A stretch of DNA of 64,000 nucleotides from a bacterium (GTDB lineage: Bacteria > Bacillota > Bacilli > Lactobacillales > Streptococcaceae), in assembly GCA_905221325.1 (NCBI GenBank), contig CAJNCS010000005.1:124001-188000 (forward strand), written 5' to 3'. The notes under the pieces were generated by a model. The model did no database searches. It was not told the origin of the DNA and saw only the letters and a list, made by a program, of their open reading frames with translations. The position numbers and the translations under genes were made by a program. Positions 11,421 through 21,529 of this stretch are shown here, piece by piece (position 1 is the first letter of the stretch; every line of letters begins with the position of its first letter).

Positions 11421-11499
11421 AATCGCAAATATGAAATTCCTATAAGAAAAAATGTCAAATATGCGATTTTCTAAAATAGGGCAGTTTTCGTGTTATACT
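11421..11499 (+). promoter_or_regulatory. Promoter with inverted repeat before first CPBP gene
   Basis: AATCGCA (11421-11427) and TGCGATT (11462-11468) form spaced inverted repeats just upstream of an extended -10 promoter (TGTTATACT, 11491-11499). Placement upstream of the promoter and beside rgg suggests an activator site; that link is inference. Confidence 0.4.
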
Positions 11500-11530
11500 G
11501 TCTTTATTTCATAGTATAGGAGAAAATAAA

Positions 11531-12199
11531 ATGAAAAAGATAATCTCACACTACTACTTTATTATAGCCGTTCTACTAGTTATTGCTGATCAGTTCCTCA
11601 TTCGTTTGGTTTTACACAGCGACCTTGTTGCTGGTCTATCGGACTTTGCATTTTATCTGTCGGATATGATGTTAAACTTTCTTGTGGTTCTGCTTGCTAT
11701 TATTGTTATGATTTGGTCAGGGAAATGGCAGAAAATCAACAGTAGGAAATTTAAGGGATCCTATCTTTTTTATTCCTTCCTAGCTCTTCTTGCTTTTGTT
11801 ATTTGGAATTTCCTTACATTTTTTATTTTCCCACCTACCAAAAATGAAATTGCTTATCAACTGGGTGTTCCTACTTTTACAGGAGCTACGGTATTTTTGA
11901 TGTATTTTCTCTATCCTGTGATTGCAGGTCCCATTTTTGAAGAGATAATCTATCGTGGGTTGGTGATGACCGCTCTGGAAAAAGGGAAGAAATGGGGACT
12001 GGATGTGCTTGGTTCTGCTGCTTTATTCGGGATCTTGCATATTAGTAACCACGGTTGGGTATTGACAGACTTTTTCTTCTATATGGGTGGTGGTCTCATA
12101 TTTGCAGTCTTATTTAGAGTGACAAAGTCCATTTATTGGCCTATTGGACTGCACATAGTCTACAATGGCATTGGTCAGATTCTCCCCTTGTTGTTTTAG
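11531..12199 (+). CDS. CPBP-family (CAAX-type) intramembrane protease
   Basis: A 222-residue polytopic membrane protein with the complete glutamic-type intramembrane protease motifs: E137-E138-x3-R142 (FEEIIYR), F166-x3-H170 (FGILH) and H208-x3-N212 (HIVYN). Members act as prenyl-protein or peptide proteases, often in bacteriocin maturation or self-immunity. Start at 11531 follows TATAGGAG. It sits directly after rgg and before a paralogue of nearly the same length, and may be under Rgg control. Substrate unknown. Confidence 0.9.
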   Translation: MKKIISHYYFIIAVLLVIADQFLIRLVLHSDLVAGLSDFAFYLSDMMLNFLVVLLAIIVMIWSGKWQKINSRKFKGSYLFYSFLALLAFVIWNFLTFFIFPPTKNEIAYQLGVPTFTGATVFLMYFLYPVIAGPIFEEIIYRGLVMTALEKGKKWGLDVLGSAALFGILHISNHGWVLTDFFFYMGGGLIFAVLFRVTKSIYWPIGLHIVYNGIGQILPLLF

Positions 12200-12367
12200 A
12201 GTTTTTCAATAATCCTAATTAGTAAAAGAGAACACTAGCTGTGACATAAAATTCCCGAGTCAGTTTGTAGTGCTGGACCAAGCCCTTACGGAGCTTTTGA
12301 TTGGATGAAAGGACTCTGGGTAGGTTTGGCTGAAAGACGACGTAAATAAAACTTAAAAGGAACAACT

Positions 12368-13042
12368 ATGAAAGGGAAAGAAACGAAATTTTATCTAGGG
12401 ACCATTTTGGTGCTTGTGTCCTATTACTTGATTTTTAATCTTGTAGCAAAATTAGATTCAGTGAACCAATTATCCGACTTTGGATTTTATGGGATTCAAA
12501 TTTTATTGATAGTAATTGAGGGAATTGTTGCTACTGTCATTCTTGTAAAGAGTCAACGTTGGAAAGAGTACGGTCGATTCGAGTTTCGTTGGTCTTATCT
12601 GGGTCTCTTCTTTCTTTTCTTTCTATTGATGTTTTTGTGGGTAAATATAACAACTCGGATCTTTCCCAGCACGCAAAATGGGAGTGCAATAGTGAAAGAA
12701 GCAGCTAATTTGACAGGAATTAGTTACTTTATAACGCGCATTTTATACGGTAGTCTCATTGCTCCTATAGTTGAAGAGTTGGTTTTTCGGGGACTTCTGA
12801 TGACAGCCCTATCTAAATTTAAAAAGCGCTATGTTGATATAATTGTTTCCTCAACTTTCTTCAGTCTTATCCATGTTTTGCAATATGGATGGGTGATAAC
12901 AGACTTCATCATTTATGCAGGAGCAGGTCTGCTACTCTGTATGTTCTTTCGTTATACACGTTCAATTTATTGGTCAATGGCACTTCACATCTTGTGGAAT
13001 ACCTTTTTAATCATTGTCAGTTTACTGGTGTTTGGATTTTAG
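12368..13042 (+). CDS. CPBP-family intramembrane protease, second copy
   Basis: 224 residues, same layout as the preceding gene, with catalytic motifs E136-E137-x3-R141 (EELVFR), F165-x3-H169 and H207-x3-N211. The two proteins share pattern and length but differ in most positions, so duplication is not recent. Start at 12368 follows AAAAGGAAC. The 168 bp before it contain no gene and no clear promoter hexamers, so transcription may come from the upstream CPBP gene. Confidence 0.88.
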   Translation: MKGKETKFYLGTILVLVSYYLIFNLVAKLDSVNQLSDFGFYGIQILLIVIEGIVATVILVKSQRWKEYGRFEFRWSYLGLFFLFFLLMFLWVNITTRIFPSTQNGSAIVKEAANLTGISYFITRILYGSLIAPIVEELVFRGLLMTALSKFKKRYVDIIVSSTFFSLIHVLQYGWVITDFIIYAGAGLLLCMFFRYTRSIYWSMALHILWNTFLIIVSLLVFGF

Positions 13043-13222
13043 GTTTAGCAGAATTTTTTACATCATCTAGATAAGGCTGGCTTCCCAGTCTTTTTCTTAT
13101 TATGGCGGTTTGTTACTGACTCTTGCTCAATTTAAAACAAAAAGAAGCATTTTTAAAATCAATCACGGAATCCGATTCTATCAAAGTTTGTCAGTCTGAG
13201 AGTTTTTTAGTATAGTAGAAAT

Positions 13223-13846
13223 ATGAAATTTACAAAAATAATCAGTAGTTTGCTTGCTCTTGGAGCTTTCCTCATGCTTTTATCAGCTTGCCAGAATGTT
13301 AAACAGACACAACTGGTCTTGTTTGATTCCCTTTCGTTCGGCATGCCTCTTAAATCCTTTGAAGAAGTATTTGGAGAGGTTAGCGAAGTGGAGGAGGAAA
13401 CAGAAATGGCCTATCGCGATACTTGGCGTGCTGAAGACCCTTATTTCTATAAAACAGGGCGTCTTTTCTATGATTACGAAAATATTGCTTTGAATGGTTA
13501 TACAGGTCGAGCAAGATTCACATTTTCAAAATCACATCGCTTGGAAAAAGCGACAGTTCATATTCCTGTAGCTTCAAAAGGGGAGCAATATGTAGTGCTC
13601 AACAATCTATCCCAGACTATAAAAAAAGAAATTGAAGCTCTTCCAAATTTTCAATCTGTAACTACCGAGACGGTAGGACTATACGATGACGGCTATCGCT
13701 ATAAAGTCAAGTTGAAAGGAAAAAGGAAAGAACTCTGGGTTGATGTTTATCCGACAGAAGATGAGTCTGTTGAAAGCCAAGCCGATAAGTACACTATCCG
13801 AGTTGATCAGTTTTGGATGTACTCATCAGCAAGCAATGCTTTTTAA
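13223..13846 (+). CDS. Lipoprotein, unknown function
   Basis: A 207-residue secreted lipoprotein: signal peptide with lipobox LLSAC (cysteine 23). The segment LSFGMPLKSFEEVFGE resembles the start of BamE/SmpA-like small beta-folds, in which a GM-x-xxxV-xxxFG pattern recurs; this is a weak hint only. Own promoter likely (TATAGT-like sequence just upstream). It stands alone between the CPBP pair and azlCD. Function not known. Confidence 0.8.
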   Translation: MKFTKIISSLLALGAFLMLLSACQNVKQTQLVLFDSLSFGMPLKSFEEVFGEVSEVEEETEMAYRDTWRAEDPYFYKTGRLFYDYENIALNGYTGRARFTFSKSHRLEKATVHIPVASKGEQYVVLNNLSQTIKKEIEALPNFQSVTTETVGLYDDGYRYKVKLKGKRKELWVDVYPTEDESVESQADKYTIRVDQFWMYSSASNAF

Positions 13847-13969
13847 CAATATTTACTAGCTACTAGTTTCAAACTCTAAACTTTTTTCTCTTCTTTGAAT
13901 GTGTTATAATATTCCTTGCTGTGGCTGTGACCATGAACAGCCTCAAACGAAGAAAATAAGAGGAGAGAG

Positions 13970-14665
13970 ATGAAAGAAAAAGGATTTTGGGAAGGTGTTC
14001 AGGCGGCCATGCCGACTGCTCTTGGCTATGTCAGCATTGGCCTGGCTTGTGGGATTATTGGCGCGCCCTATGTGACACCTGTTGAGATGGGCTTGATGAG
14101 CCTATTTGTTTATGCTGGGAGCGCCCAGTTTGCCATGTTGGCATTGATTGCAGTACAAGCGCCTGTGGCAGCCATTGCTATGACAGTTTTTTTGATCAAC
14201 TTGCGCCTCTTTTTATTGAGCTTACACGCATCGACCTATTTCCGTCATACTAGTCTCTGGCAAAATATCGGCATGTCTAGCCTCTTGACAGATGAGACTT
14301 ACGGAGTTTTGATGGGAGAATTAGCCCATACAGACAAGGTCAATCCTATGTGGATGCATGGGAATAATCTCAACAGTTATGTAGCTTGGTTTGTGGGGAC
14401 AGTAGGCGGAACAGCTCTAGGTGGGCTTCTTCCAAATCCAGAAATTTTTGGCTTAGATTTTGCCCTTGTTGGGATGTTTATTGGAATCTTTGCTTCACAG
14501 TTCCAGATTATGCAAAGACGGGTTCCTGTAAGGAATTTGCTGATGATCCTAGCCGTTGTTGCGGTGTCCTTCTTGTTGCTCTTGACAGTGGTGTCTCAGT
14601 CGCTAGCTGTTTTGTTTGCGACGCTACTTGGTTGTACGATGGGGGTGGTCTTAGATGGTCAGTAA
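13970..14665 (+). CDS. azlC: AzlC-family amino-acid exporter subunit
   Basis: Large subunit of a two-component branched-chain amino-acid exporter. 231 residues, about seven hydrophobic helices, with the characteristic YAGSAQFAM and LTDETYGVL stretches. RBS AGGAGAGAG precedes 13970; a TGTTATAAT promoter lies at about 13903-13911 and a small hairpin (GGCTGT / ACAGCC) lies in the leader. Its 3' end overlaps azlD by 11 nt, so the pair is translationally coupled. Confidence 0.9.
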   Translation: MKEKGFWEGVQAAMPTALGYVSIGLACGIIGAPYVTPVEMGLMSLFVYAGSAQFAMLALIAVQAPVAAIAMTVFLINLRLFLLSLHASTYFRHTSLWQNIGMSSLLTDETYGVLMGELAHTDKVNPMWMHGNNLNSYVAWFVGTVGGTALGGLLPNPEIFGLDFALVGMFIGIFASQFQIMQRRVPVRNLLMILAVVAVSFLLLLTVVSQSLAVLFATLLGCTMGVVLDGQ

Positions 14666-14978
14666 ATATCTTTTGTTAGCCGTTATCTTTTCGGGCCTAG
14701 TGACTTGGATACCTCGTATGATTCCTTTCATCTTGGTTAAGTACAAGGGGTTGCCAGCTATCGTAGAGCGATTTTTGAAGTTCTTGCCTGTTTCCATTAT
14801 CTTTGCCTTGATCCTTTCAAGTGTAGTAACAGGCAAGGTCGGGAGTCTTCCTCAAATCAAATGGCTAGACTTTTTAGCAGTCTTTCCAACGGCTTGGGTA
14901 GCCTTTCGCTACCGCAATCTAGTGGGTACGGTTCTTTTTGGAGTAGTCTTGATTGCCGTCTTGCGTTTGGTCTTTTAA
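14655..14978 (+). CDS. azlD: AzlD-family amino-acid exporter subunit
   Basis: Small partner of AzlC: 107 residues, four hydrophobic segments, with the family pattern VTWIPRMIPF near the N-terminus and AFRYRNLVGTVLFG near the end. It overlaps azlC, as in most bacteria. Together they export branched-chain amino acids or analogues; the exact substrate cannot be read from sequence. Confidence 0.9.
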   Translation: MVSKYLLLAVIFSGLVTWIPRMIPFILVKYKGLPAIVERFLKFLPVSIIFALILSSVVTGKVGSLPQIKWLDFLAVFPTAWVAFRYRNLVGTVLFGVVLIAVLRLVF

Positions 14979-15048
14979 ATCAGCCATAAGAAAAACTTAT
15001 CACCGAGATAGGTATCATATAATGGCGAAAAAAATTTTTTTCTGTTAA

Positions 15049-15927
<879 letters not shown>

Positions 15928-15934
15928 TCTTATG

Positions 15935-15972
15935 AAATCATCCAGTCTGAGAAAGGCGGATGATTTTCTAAT
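15935..15972 (+). terminator. Terminator after binding-protein gene
   Basis: AAATCATCC (15935-15943) pairs with GGATGATTT (15958-15966), followed by TCTAATTTTT. It lies just before the MtaR-type palindrome. Confidence 0.7.
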
Positions 15973-15976
15973 TTTT

Positions 15977-16003
15977 AGACATATAGTTTTAAACTATATG
16001 TCT
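15977..16003 (+). promoter_or_regulatory. MtaR (MetR)-type operator of the methionine uptake operon
   Basis: A perfect palindrome, arms AGACATATAGTTT and AAACTATATGTCT around one T. Its core TATAGTTTTAAACTATA equals the box reported for the LysR-type regulator MtaR/MetR of methionine genes in streptococci. It lies 79 nt before the metQ start codon. Confidence 0.85.
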
Positions 16004-16081
16004 GCCTATCTAATAACAATTTGCGAAATCAAATAAAGTATGAGATACTATTACAGTATTATTTTTAAAGGAGATAGAATC

Positions 16082-16936
16082 ATGAAAATCAAAAAATGGC
16101 TCGGTGTAGCAGCTATCGCTACAGTCGCAGGTTTGGCTCTTGCAGCTTGCGGAAATTCAGAAAAGAAAGCGGACAACGAAACAGTTGTTAAAATCGCAAC
16201 AGTTAACCGCAGTGGTTCTGAAGAAAAACGTTGGGATAAAATCCAAGAATTGGTCAAAAAAGACGGAATTACTTTGAAGTTTACTGAATTCACAGACTAC
16301 TCACAACCAAACAAGGCAACTGCTGATGGCGAAGTAGACTTGAACGCTTTCCAACACTACAACTTCTTGAACAACTGGAACAAAGAAAACGGGAAAGACC
16401 TTGTAGCGATTGCAGATACTTACATCTCACCAATCCGCCTTTACTCAGGTAAAAATGGGGAAGAAAACAAGTACACTAAAGTGGAAGAAATCCCAGATAA
16501 GGGCGAAATCGCTGTACCAAACGATGCAACAAACGAAAGCCGTGCGCTTTACTTGCTTCAATCAGCTGGTTTGATCAAATTGGACGTTTCAGGAACTGAG
16601 CTTGCTACTATCGCAAACATCAAAGAAAATCCAAAGAACTTGAAGATTACTGAATTGGACGCTAGCCAAACAGCTCGTTCATTGTCATCAGTTGATGCTG
16701 CTGTTGTAAACAATACCTTCGTTACAGAAGCAAAATTGGACTACAAGAAAGCACTATTCAAAGAACAAGCTGATGAAAACTCAAAACAATGGTACAACAT
16801 CATCGTTGCGAAAAAAGATTGGGAATCATCACCTAAGGCTGATGCCATCAAGAAAATTATCGCGGCTTACCACACTGATGAAGTGAAAAAAGTTATCGAA
16901 GAAACATCAGACGGTTTGGACCAACCAGTTTGGTAA
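16082..16936 (+). CDS. metQ: Methionine ABC transporter substrate-binding lipoprotein
   Basis: NlpA/MetQ-family lipoprotein of 284 residues that binds methionine outside the membrane and feeds MetN-MetI. Signal peptide with lipobox LAAC (cysteine 20). The ATG at 16082 was taken because AAAGGAGA lies 7 nt upstream; the frame is open to 16040 but includes that site. Context is decisive: operator palindrome upstream, metN and metI downstream. The hairpin at 16948 would let metQ be made in excess over the later genes. Confidence 0.95.
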   Translation: MKIKKWLGVAAIATVAGLALAACGNSEKKADNETVVKIATVNRSGSEEKRWDKIQELVKKDGITLKFTEFTDYSQPNKATADGEVDLNAFQHYNFLNNWNKENGKDLVAIADTYISPIRLYSGKNGEENKYTKVEEIPDKGEIAVPNDATNESRALYLLQSAGLIKLDVSGTELATIANIKENPKNLKITELDASQTARSLSSVDAAVVNNTFVTEAKLDYKKALFKEQADENSKQWYNIIVAKKDWESSPKADAIKKIIAAYHTDEVKKVIEETSDGLDQPVW

Positions 16937-16947
16937 TAAGACACAGG

Positions 16948-16980
16948 GAGGTGGGAGAGAGTTTCCACCTCTTACTTTTG
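16948..16980 (+). terminator. Partial terminator between metQ and the M20 gene
   Basis: GAGGTGG (16948-16954) pairs with CCACCTC (16965-16971), then TTACTTTTG. The weak T-run suggests partial read-through into the rest of the operon. Confidence 0.55.
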
Positions 16981-17034
16981 TCTAGAGCATGGATTGTAAA
17001 GAAGACTATAGGTTCATAGAAAGGTAGAGAGAAA

Positions 17035-18408
17035 ATGATTTTTCCTAGCGAACAAGAGCAGATTGAAAAATTTGAAAAGGATCATGTAGCTCAACATTAT
17101 TTTGAAGTCTTGCGCACCTTAATTTCCAAGAAATCAGTCTTTGCCCAGCAGGTTGGGCTCAAGGAAGTCGCAAACTATCTGGGTGAGATTTTCAAGCGTG
17201 TGGGAGCGGAAGTCGAGATTGATGAGACTTATACGGCTCCTTTTGTCATGGCGCATTTCAAGAGTTCGCGTCCAGATGCTAAGACCTTGATCTTCTATAA
17301 CCACTATGACACCGTGCCAGCGGATGGTGATCAGGTGTGGACAGAGGATCCTTTTACCCTTTCTGTACGAAATGGCTTTATGTATGGGCGTGGGGTTGAC
17401 GACGACAAGGGGCATATCACGGCTCGTTTGAGTGCTTTGAGAAAATACATGCAACACCATGATGACCTACCTGTCAATATTAGCTTTATCATGGAAGGGG
17501 CAGAGGAGTCTGCTTCCATGGATCTAGATAAGTATTTAGAGAAACACGCAGACAAACTTCGTGGGGCGGATTTGCTGGTATGGGAACAAGGTACAAAGAA
17601 CGCCTTGGAGCAGCTGGAAATCTCTGGCGGAAACAAAGGGATTGTGACATTTGATGCTAAGGTAAAAAGTGCTGATGTGGATATCCACTCGAGTTATGGT
17701 GGAGTTGTGGAGTCAGCACCATGGTATCTCATCCAGGCCTTAAGTAGCCTGCGTGCAGCAGATGGCCGTATCTTGGTTGAAGGTTTGTATGAGGATGTTC
17801 AAGAGCCAAATGAACGAGAACTAGACTTGGTAGATACCTATGCCCAACGCAATCCTGAGGAAATTAGTCGCATTTATGGCTTGGAATTGCCTCTCTTACA
17901 AGAGGATCGTGCAGCCTTTCTAAAACGTTTCTTTTTCGAGCCAGCCCTTAATATCGAAGGGATTCAATCAGGCTACCAAGGGCAAGGGGTTAAAACGATT
18001 TTGCCAGCAGAAGCCAGCGCTAAGTTAGAAGTTCGTTTGGTTCCTGGCCTAGAACCGCATGATGTTCTGGAAAAAATTCGGAAACAGCTAGACAAAAATG
18101 GCTTTGATAAGGTAGAATTATACTATACCTTGGGAGAGATGAGCTATCGAAGCGATATGAGCGCGCCAGCCATTCTCAACGTAATCGAGTTGGCCAAGAA
18201 ATTCTATCCACAGGGCGTGTCTGTCTTGCCGACAACAGCGGGGACAGGGCCTATGCATACGGTCTTTGATGCCCTAGAGATGCCCATGGTGGCCTTCGGT
18301 CTAGGAAATGCCAATAGCCGAGACCACGGTGGAGATGAAAACGTGCGAATCGCCGATTACTACACCCATATTGAATTAGTAGAGGAGCTGATTAGAAGCT
18401 ATGAGTAG
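17035..18408 (+). CDS. M20-family metallopeptidase in the methionine operon
   Basis: 457-residue zinc-dependent amidohydrolase/dipeptidase. Visible are the metal-site stretches [14 protein letters not shown] and [10 protein letters not shown] (residues about 90-130) with the catalytic EGAEES near 160. It overlaps metN by 8 nt. A peptidase inside a methionine transport operon is consistent with releasing methionine from imported N-blocked or dipeptide forms after uptake; the substrate is inferred only from position. No signal peptide, so cytoplasmic. Confidence 0.9.
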   Translation: MIFPSEQEQIEKFEKDHVAQHYFEVLRTLISKKSVFAQQVGLKEVANYLGEIFKRVGAEVEIDETYTAPFVMAHFKSSRPDAKTLIFYNHYDTVPADGDQVWTEDPFTLSVRNGFMYGRGVDDDKGHITARLSALRKYMQHHDDLPVNISFIMEGAEESASMDLDKYLEKHADKLRGADLLVWEQGTKNALEQLEISGGNKGIVTFDAKVKSADVDIHSSYGGVVESAPWYLIQALSSLRAADGRILVEGLYEDVQEPNERELDLVDTYAQRNPEEISRIYGLELPLLQEDRAAFLKRFFFEPALNIEGIQSGYQGQGVKTILPAEASAKLEVRLVPGLEPHDVLEKIRKQLDKNGFDKVELYYTLGEMSYRSDMSAPAILNVIELAKKFYPQGVSVLPTTAGTGPMHTVFDALEMPMVAFGLGNANSRDHGGDENVRIADYYTHIELVEELIRSYE

Positions 18409-19459
18409 AGATATTATCAAGTTAGATCAGATCGATGTGACCTTTCACCAAAAGAAGAGAACCATCACAGCGGTCAAGGATGTGACCATTCACATCCAAG
18501 AAGGGGATATCTACGGTATCGTTGGATATTCTGGAGCAGGGAAATCCACTCTTGTACGGGTGATTAACCTCTTGCAAAAGCCATCTGCTGGGAAAATTAC
18601 CATTGATAACGACGTCATTTTTGATGGTAAGGTGACCTTGACAGCAGAGCAGTTACGTCGTAAGCGTCAGGATATCGGGATGATTTTCCAGCATTTCAAC
18701 CTGATGAGTCAAAAGACAGCAGAGGAAAATGTGGCCTTTGCCCTCAAACACTCTGGACTCAGCAAGGAAGAAAAGAAAGCCAAAGTAGCTAAGTTGTTGG
18801 ATTTGGTTAGCTTGGCGGATCGTGCTGAAAACTACCCTTCACAACTATCTGGAGGGCAAAAACAGCGTGTGGCTATTGCGCGTGCCTTGGCAAATGATCC
18901 GAAAATCTTGATTTCAGACGAGTCAACGTCTGCCCTCGACCCTAAGACAACCAAGCAGATTTTGGCATTGTTGCAAGATTTGAACCAAAAATTAGGCTTG
19001 ACCGTTGTCTTGATTACACACGAAATGCAGATTGTCAAAGATATTGCCAATCGTGTGGCAGTTATGCAGGATGGCCGTTTGATTGAAGAGGGTAGTGTTC
19101 TTGAAATCTTCTCAGATCCTAAACAACCTTTGACCCAGGACTTTATCTCCACAGCGACAGGTATTGATGAAGCCATGGTCAAGATTGAGAAGCAAGAAAT
19201 CGTAGAACATTTATCTGAGAACAGTATTTTAGTGCAGCTCAAGTATGCAGGGGCTTCGACAGACGAGCCACTTTTGAATGAATTGTACAAACATTACCAA
19301 GTAACGGCTAATATCCTTTATGGAAATATCGAAATTCTCGATGGCACTCCTGTTGGAGAATTGGTTGTGGTCTTTTCAGGTGAAAAAGCAGCACTAGCAG
19401 GTGCTCAAGAAGCCATCCGTCAGGCTGGTGTGCAGTTAAAAGTATTGAAGGGAGGATAG
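18401..19459 (+). CDS. metN: Methionine ABC transporter ATP-binding protein
   Basis: 352 residues: ABC domain with Walker [10 protein letters not shown] near residue 43, signature LSGGQKQR near 150 and Walker B LISDEST, followed by a C-terminal NIL/ACT-like domain (about residues 270-350) that senses methionine and inhibits transport in homologues. It overlaps the M20 gene by 8 nt and ends 4 nt before metI, so all are one operon. Confidence 0.95.
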   Translation: MSRDIIKLDQIDVTFHQKKRTITAVKDVTIHIQEGDIYGIVGYSGAGKSTLVRVINLLQKPSAGKITIDNDVIFDGKVTLTAEQLRRKRQDIGMIFQHFNLMSQKTAEENVAFALKHSGLSKEEKKAKVAKLLDLVSLADRAENYPSQLSGGQKQRVAIARALANDPKILISDESTSALDPKTTKQILALLQDLNQKLGLTVVLITHEMQIVKDIANRVAVMQDGRLIEEGSVLEIFSDPKQPLTQDFISTATGIDEAMVKIEKQEIVEHLSENSILVQLKYAGASTDEPLLNELYKHYQVTANILYGNIEILDGTPVGELVVVFSGEKAALAGAQEAIRQAGVQLKVLKGG

Positions 19460-19463
19460 TAAA

Positions 19464-20156
19464 ATGACAGAGTTTATTCAAACTTACTTACCAAATGTCT
19501 ACAAGATGGGCTGGTCAGGCCAGGCTGGCTGGGGAACAGCCATCTACCTAACTCTTTATATGACAGTTCTTTCCTTCATCATCGGAGGGTTCCTGGGGTT
19601 GGTGGCAGGTCTCTTCCTCGTCTTGACAGCGCCAGGCGGTGTCTTGGAAAATAAGGTAGTCTTCTGGATTTTAGACAAGATTACCTCAATTTTCCGTGCG
19701 GTTCCCTTCATCATCCTCTTGGCAATCTTATCGCCACTTTCTCACTTGATTGTCAAGACTAGTATCGGGCCAAATGCAGCCCTTGTGCCACTTTCTTTTG
19801 CAGTCTTTGCCTTCTTTGCCCGTCAGGTGCAGGTTGTCTTGGCTGAGCTAGATGGTGGTGTCATTGAGGCGGCTCAAGCGAGCGGAGCGACTTTCTGGGA
19901 TATCGTGGGGGTTTATCTATCAGAAGGTCTTCCAGATTTGATTCGTGTGACGACTGTGACCTTGATTTCACTAGTCGGTGAAACAGCTATGGCTGGTGCG
20001 GTCGGAGCTGGTGGTATCGGTAATGTGGCCATTGCCTATGGATTTAACCGTTTCAATCACGATGTGACAGTTTTAGCAACCATCATTATCATCTTGATTA
20101 TCTTCACGATTCAGTTCTTGGGAGATTTCTTGACCAAGAAATTAAGTCATAAATAA
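19464..20156 (+). CDS. metI: Methionine ABC transporter permease
   Basis: 230 residues, five predicted membrane helices, with the coupling-loop pattern EAAQASGATFWDIVGVYLSEGLPDL that docks on MetN. Last gene of the operon, followed at once by a strong terminator. RBS GGAGGATAG lies within the end of metN. Confidence 0.95.
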   Translation: MTEFIQTYLPNVYKMGWSGQAGWGTAIYLTLYMTVLSFIIGGFLGLVAGLFLVLTAPGGVLENKVVFWILDKITSIFRAVPFIILLAILSPLSHLIVKTSIGPNAALVPLSFAVFAFFARQVQVVLAELDGGVIEAAQASGATFWDIVGVYLSEGLPDLIRVTTVTLISLVGETAMAGAVGAGGIGNVAIAYGFNRFNHDVTVLATIIIILIIFTIQFLGDFLTKKLSHK

Positions 20157-20179
20157 AAAGAGCCGAAGGGCTCTTTTTT
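20156..20179 (+). terminator. Terminator of the met operon
   Basis: AAAGAGCC and GGCTCTTT stem with GAAG tetraloop, then TTT. It overlaps the metI stop codon. Confidence 0.85.
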
Positions 20180-20327
20180 GTTCTAGGAAGCTGCCAACAG
20201 GGGCATTTAAAGTTTTTAAATTATGGTATAATAGATAAAGTTAACTCTCTCTGGTGATAGGATAGGAAAAAACTAGAAAGATAAACCTTGAAGCGAGATG
20301 AGAAAATGAAAAAGGAGTTCGGTTGAT

Positions 20328-21482
20328 ATGAATTATTTCGAGGGGAATGATTTCTTTCTTCTCTTGTTTGTAGTTTTACTGATTGGTTTTGTGGTAAACT
20401 TTTTTGAAAAACGTAAGGACTACTATATTTTGGCGCTCTCCCTCTTATTTGCAGGAGCTATCTATGGCAAGAGTCGAGCGATGATAGTCTATTTGCTCGC
20501 CTTTATCGTTTACCAATATTTTCTGGTTTTTCTAGCACAGAGGATAGAAGCAAAGCGGCTGAAACCACTGGTTTTCCTTTCCATTCTTCCTTTGGTGATC
20601 AATAAAGTCTTTGCCCTGACTTCTCTGCATTTGTTGGCCTTTATTGGTATTTCCTATATGTCCTTTAAGACCATTCAGATCATGCTAGAAATATCGGATG
20701 GCTTGATCAAAGAAAAAATCACTGTAAAAGATTATCTACAGTTTTTGCTCTTTTTCCCAACAGTTAGTGCTGGTCCGATTGATCGGAGTAGGAGATTTTT
20801 AAAAGAGATAAACGAGGTCATGCCTCGAAAACAGTATCTGGAGTTAGCAGGGGACGGTGTGTATCGTATCGTTCTAGGTCTTCTTTACAAGGTTGTTTTA
20901 TCAACCTATGTTTACCAGATGCTACTCGCTCTAAGCAATACTGGCACAGTCGTTTACTCAATCAAGTATATGTATCTCTATACCTTGTATCTGTTCTTTG
21001 ACTTTGCAGGCTATAGTCTAATGGCTGTTGGAAGTAGTAACATTCTAGGTATTCAGACACCGATGAACTTTAACAAACCTTTCTTGAGTGTCGATATCAA
21101 GGATTTCTGGACCAGATGGCATATCACCTTGTCGACCTGGTTGAGAGATTTTGTATTTTCAAGAGTATTGATGCAGGTTATCAGGAAAAAATGGTTTAAA
21201 AATAGACTACACAATGCAACCTATGCCTATATGGTCAATATGTTGGTCATGGGTTTTTGGCATGGTCTTAGTGTTAGCTACATTGTTTATGGTTTTTACC
21301 ATGGTGTCTTGATGGCTGGATTTGAAGTGTATCAAAAGAAAAGTAATTTTTATAAGAAAAATAAAAACAAAAACTGGTATAAGCTACTAAGTTGGTTTGT
21401 GACCATGAATTTGGTTATGATTGGTTTCTTTATCTTTTCAGGCGAACCCTATAAAATCTTGCTTACGATTTTAAAGAGATAA
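20328..21482 (+). CDS. dltB: DltB-like MBOAT acyltransferase, orphan copy
   Basis: A 384-residue multi-pass membrane O-acyltransferase. The MBOAT core reads FWTRWHITLSTWLRDFVF (about residues 261-278), very close to canonical DltB, and the presumed catalytic histidine is in MGFWHG further on. Canonical DltB takes D-alanine from the carrier DltC and passes it across the membrane with DltD for teichoic-acid D-alanylation. Here neither dltA nor dltC is beside it: the neighbours are metI and a dltD-like gene. Slightly shorter than typical DltB (about 410). Promoter TGGTATAAT lies at about 20223-20231. It could serve a second acceptor or acyl donor. Confidence 0.85.
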   Translation: MNYFEGNDFFLLLFVVLLIGFVVNFFEKRKDYYILALSLLFAGAIYGKSRAMIVYLLAFIVYQYFLVFLAQRIEAKRLKPLVFLSILPLVINKVFALTSLHLLAFIGISYMSFKTIQIMLEISDGLIKEKITVKDYLQFLLFFPTVSAGPIDRSRRFLKEINEVMPRKQYLELAGDGVYRIVLGLLYKVVLSTYVYQMLLALSNTGTVVYSIKYMYLYTLYLFFDFAGYSLMAVGSSNILGIQTPMNFNKPFLSVDIKDFWTRWHITLSTWLRDFVFSRVLMQVIRKKWFKNRLHNATYAYMVNMLVMGFWHGLSVSYIVYGFYHGVLMAGFEVYQKKSNFYKKNKNKNWYKLLSWFVTMNLVMIGFFIFSGEPYKILLTILKR

Positions 21483-21529
21483 GAGATTGAAAAGAAATCG
21501 GACAGATCGAAGGGATAGGATAAAACGAG

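Noticed and set aside
14998..15023. TATCA repeats as a CmbR/CysR operator before the amino-acid binding lipoprotein
   Set aside because: Spacing does not fit the published CmbR box well enough to list as a site; mentioned only in the gene entry.
20306..20326. Six-codon ORF (MKKEFG) just before dltB as a leader peptide
   Set aside because: Too short to judge, it overlaps the dltB ribosome binding site region.
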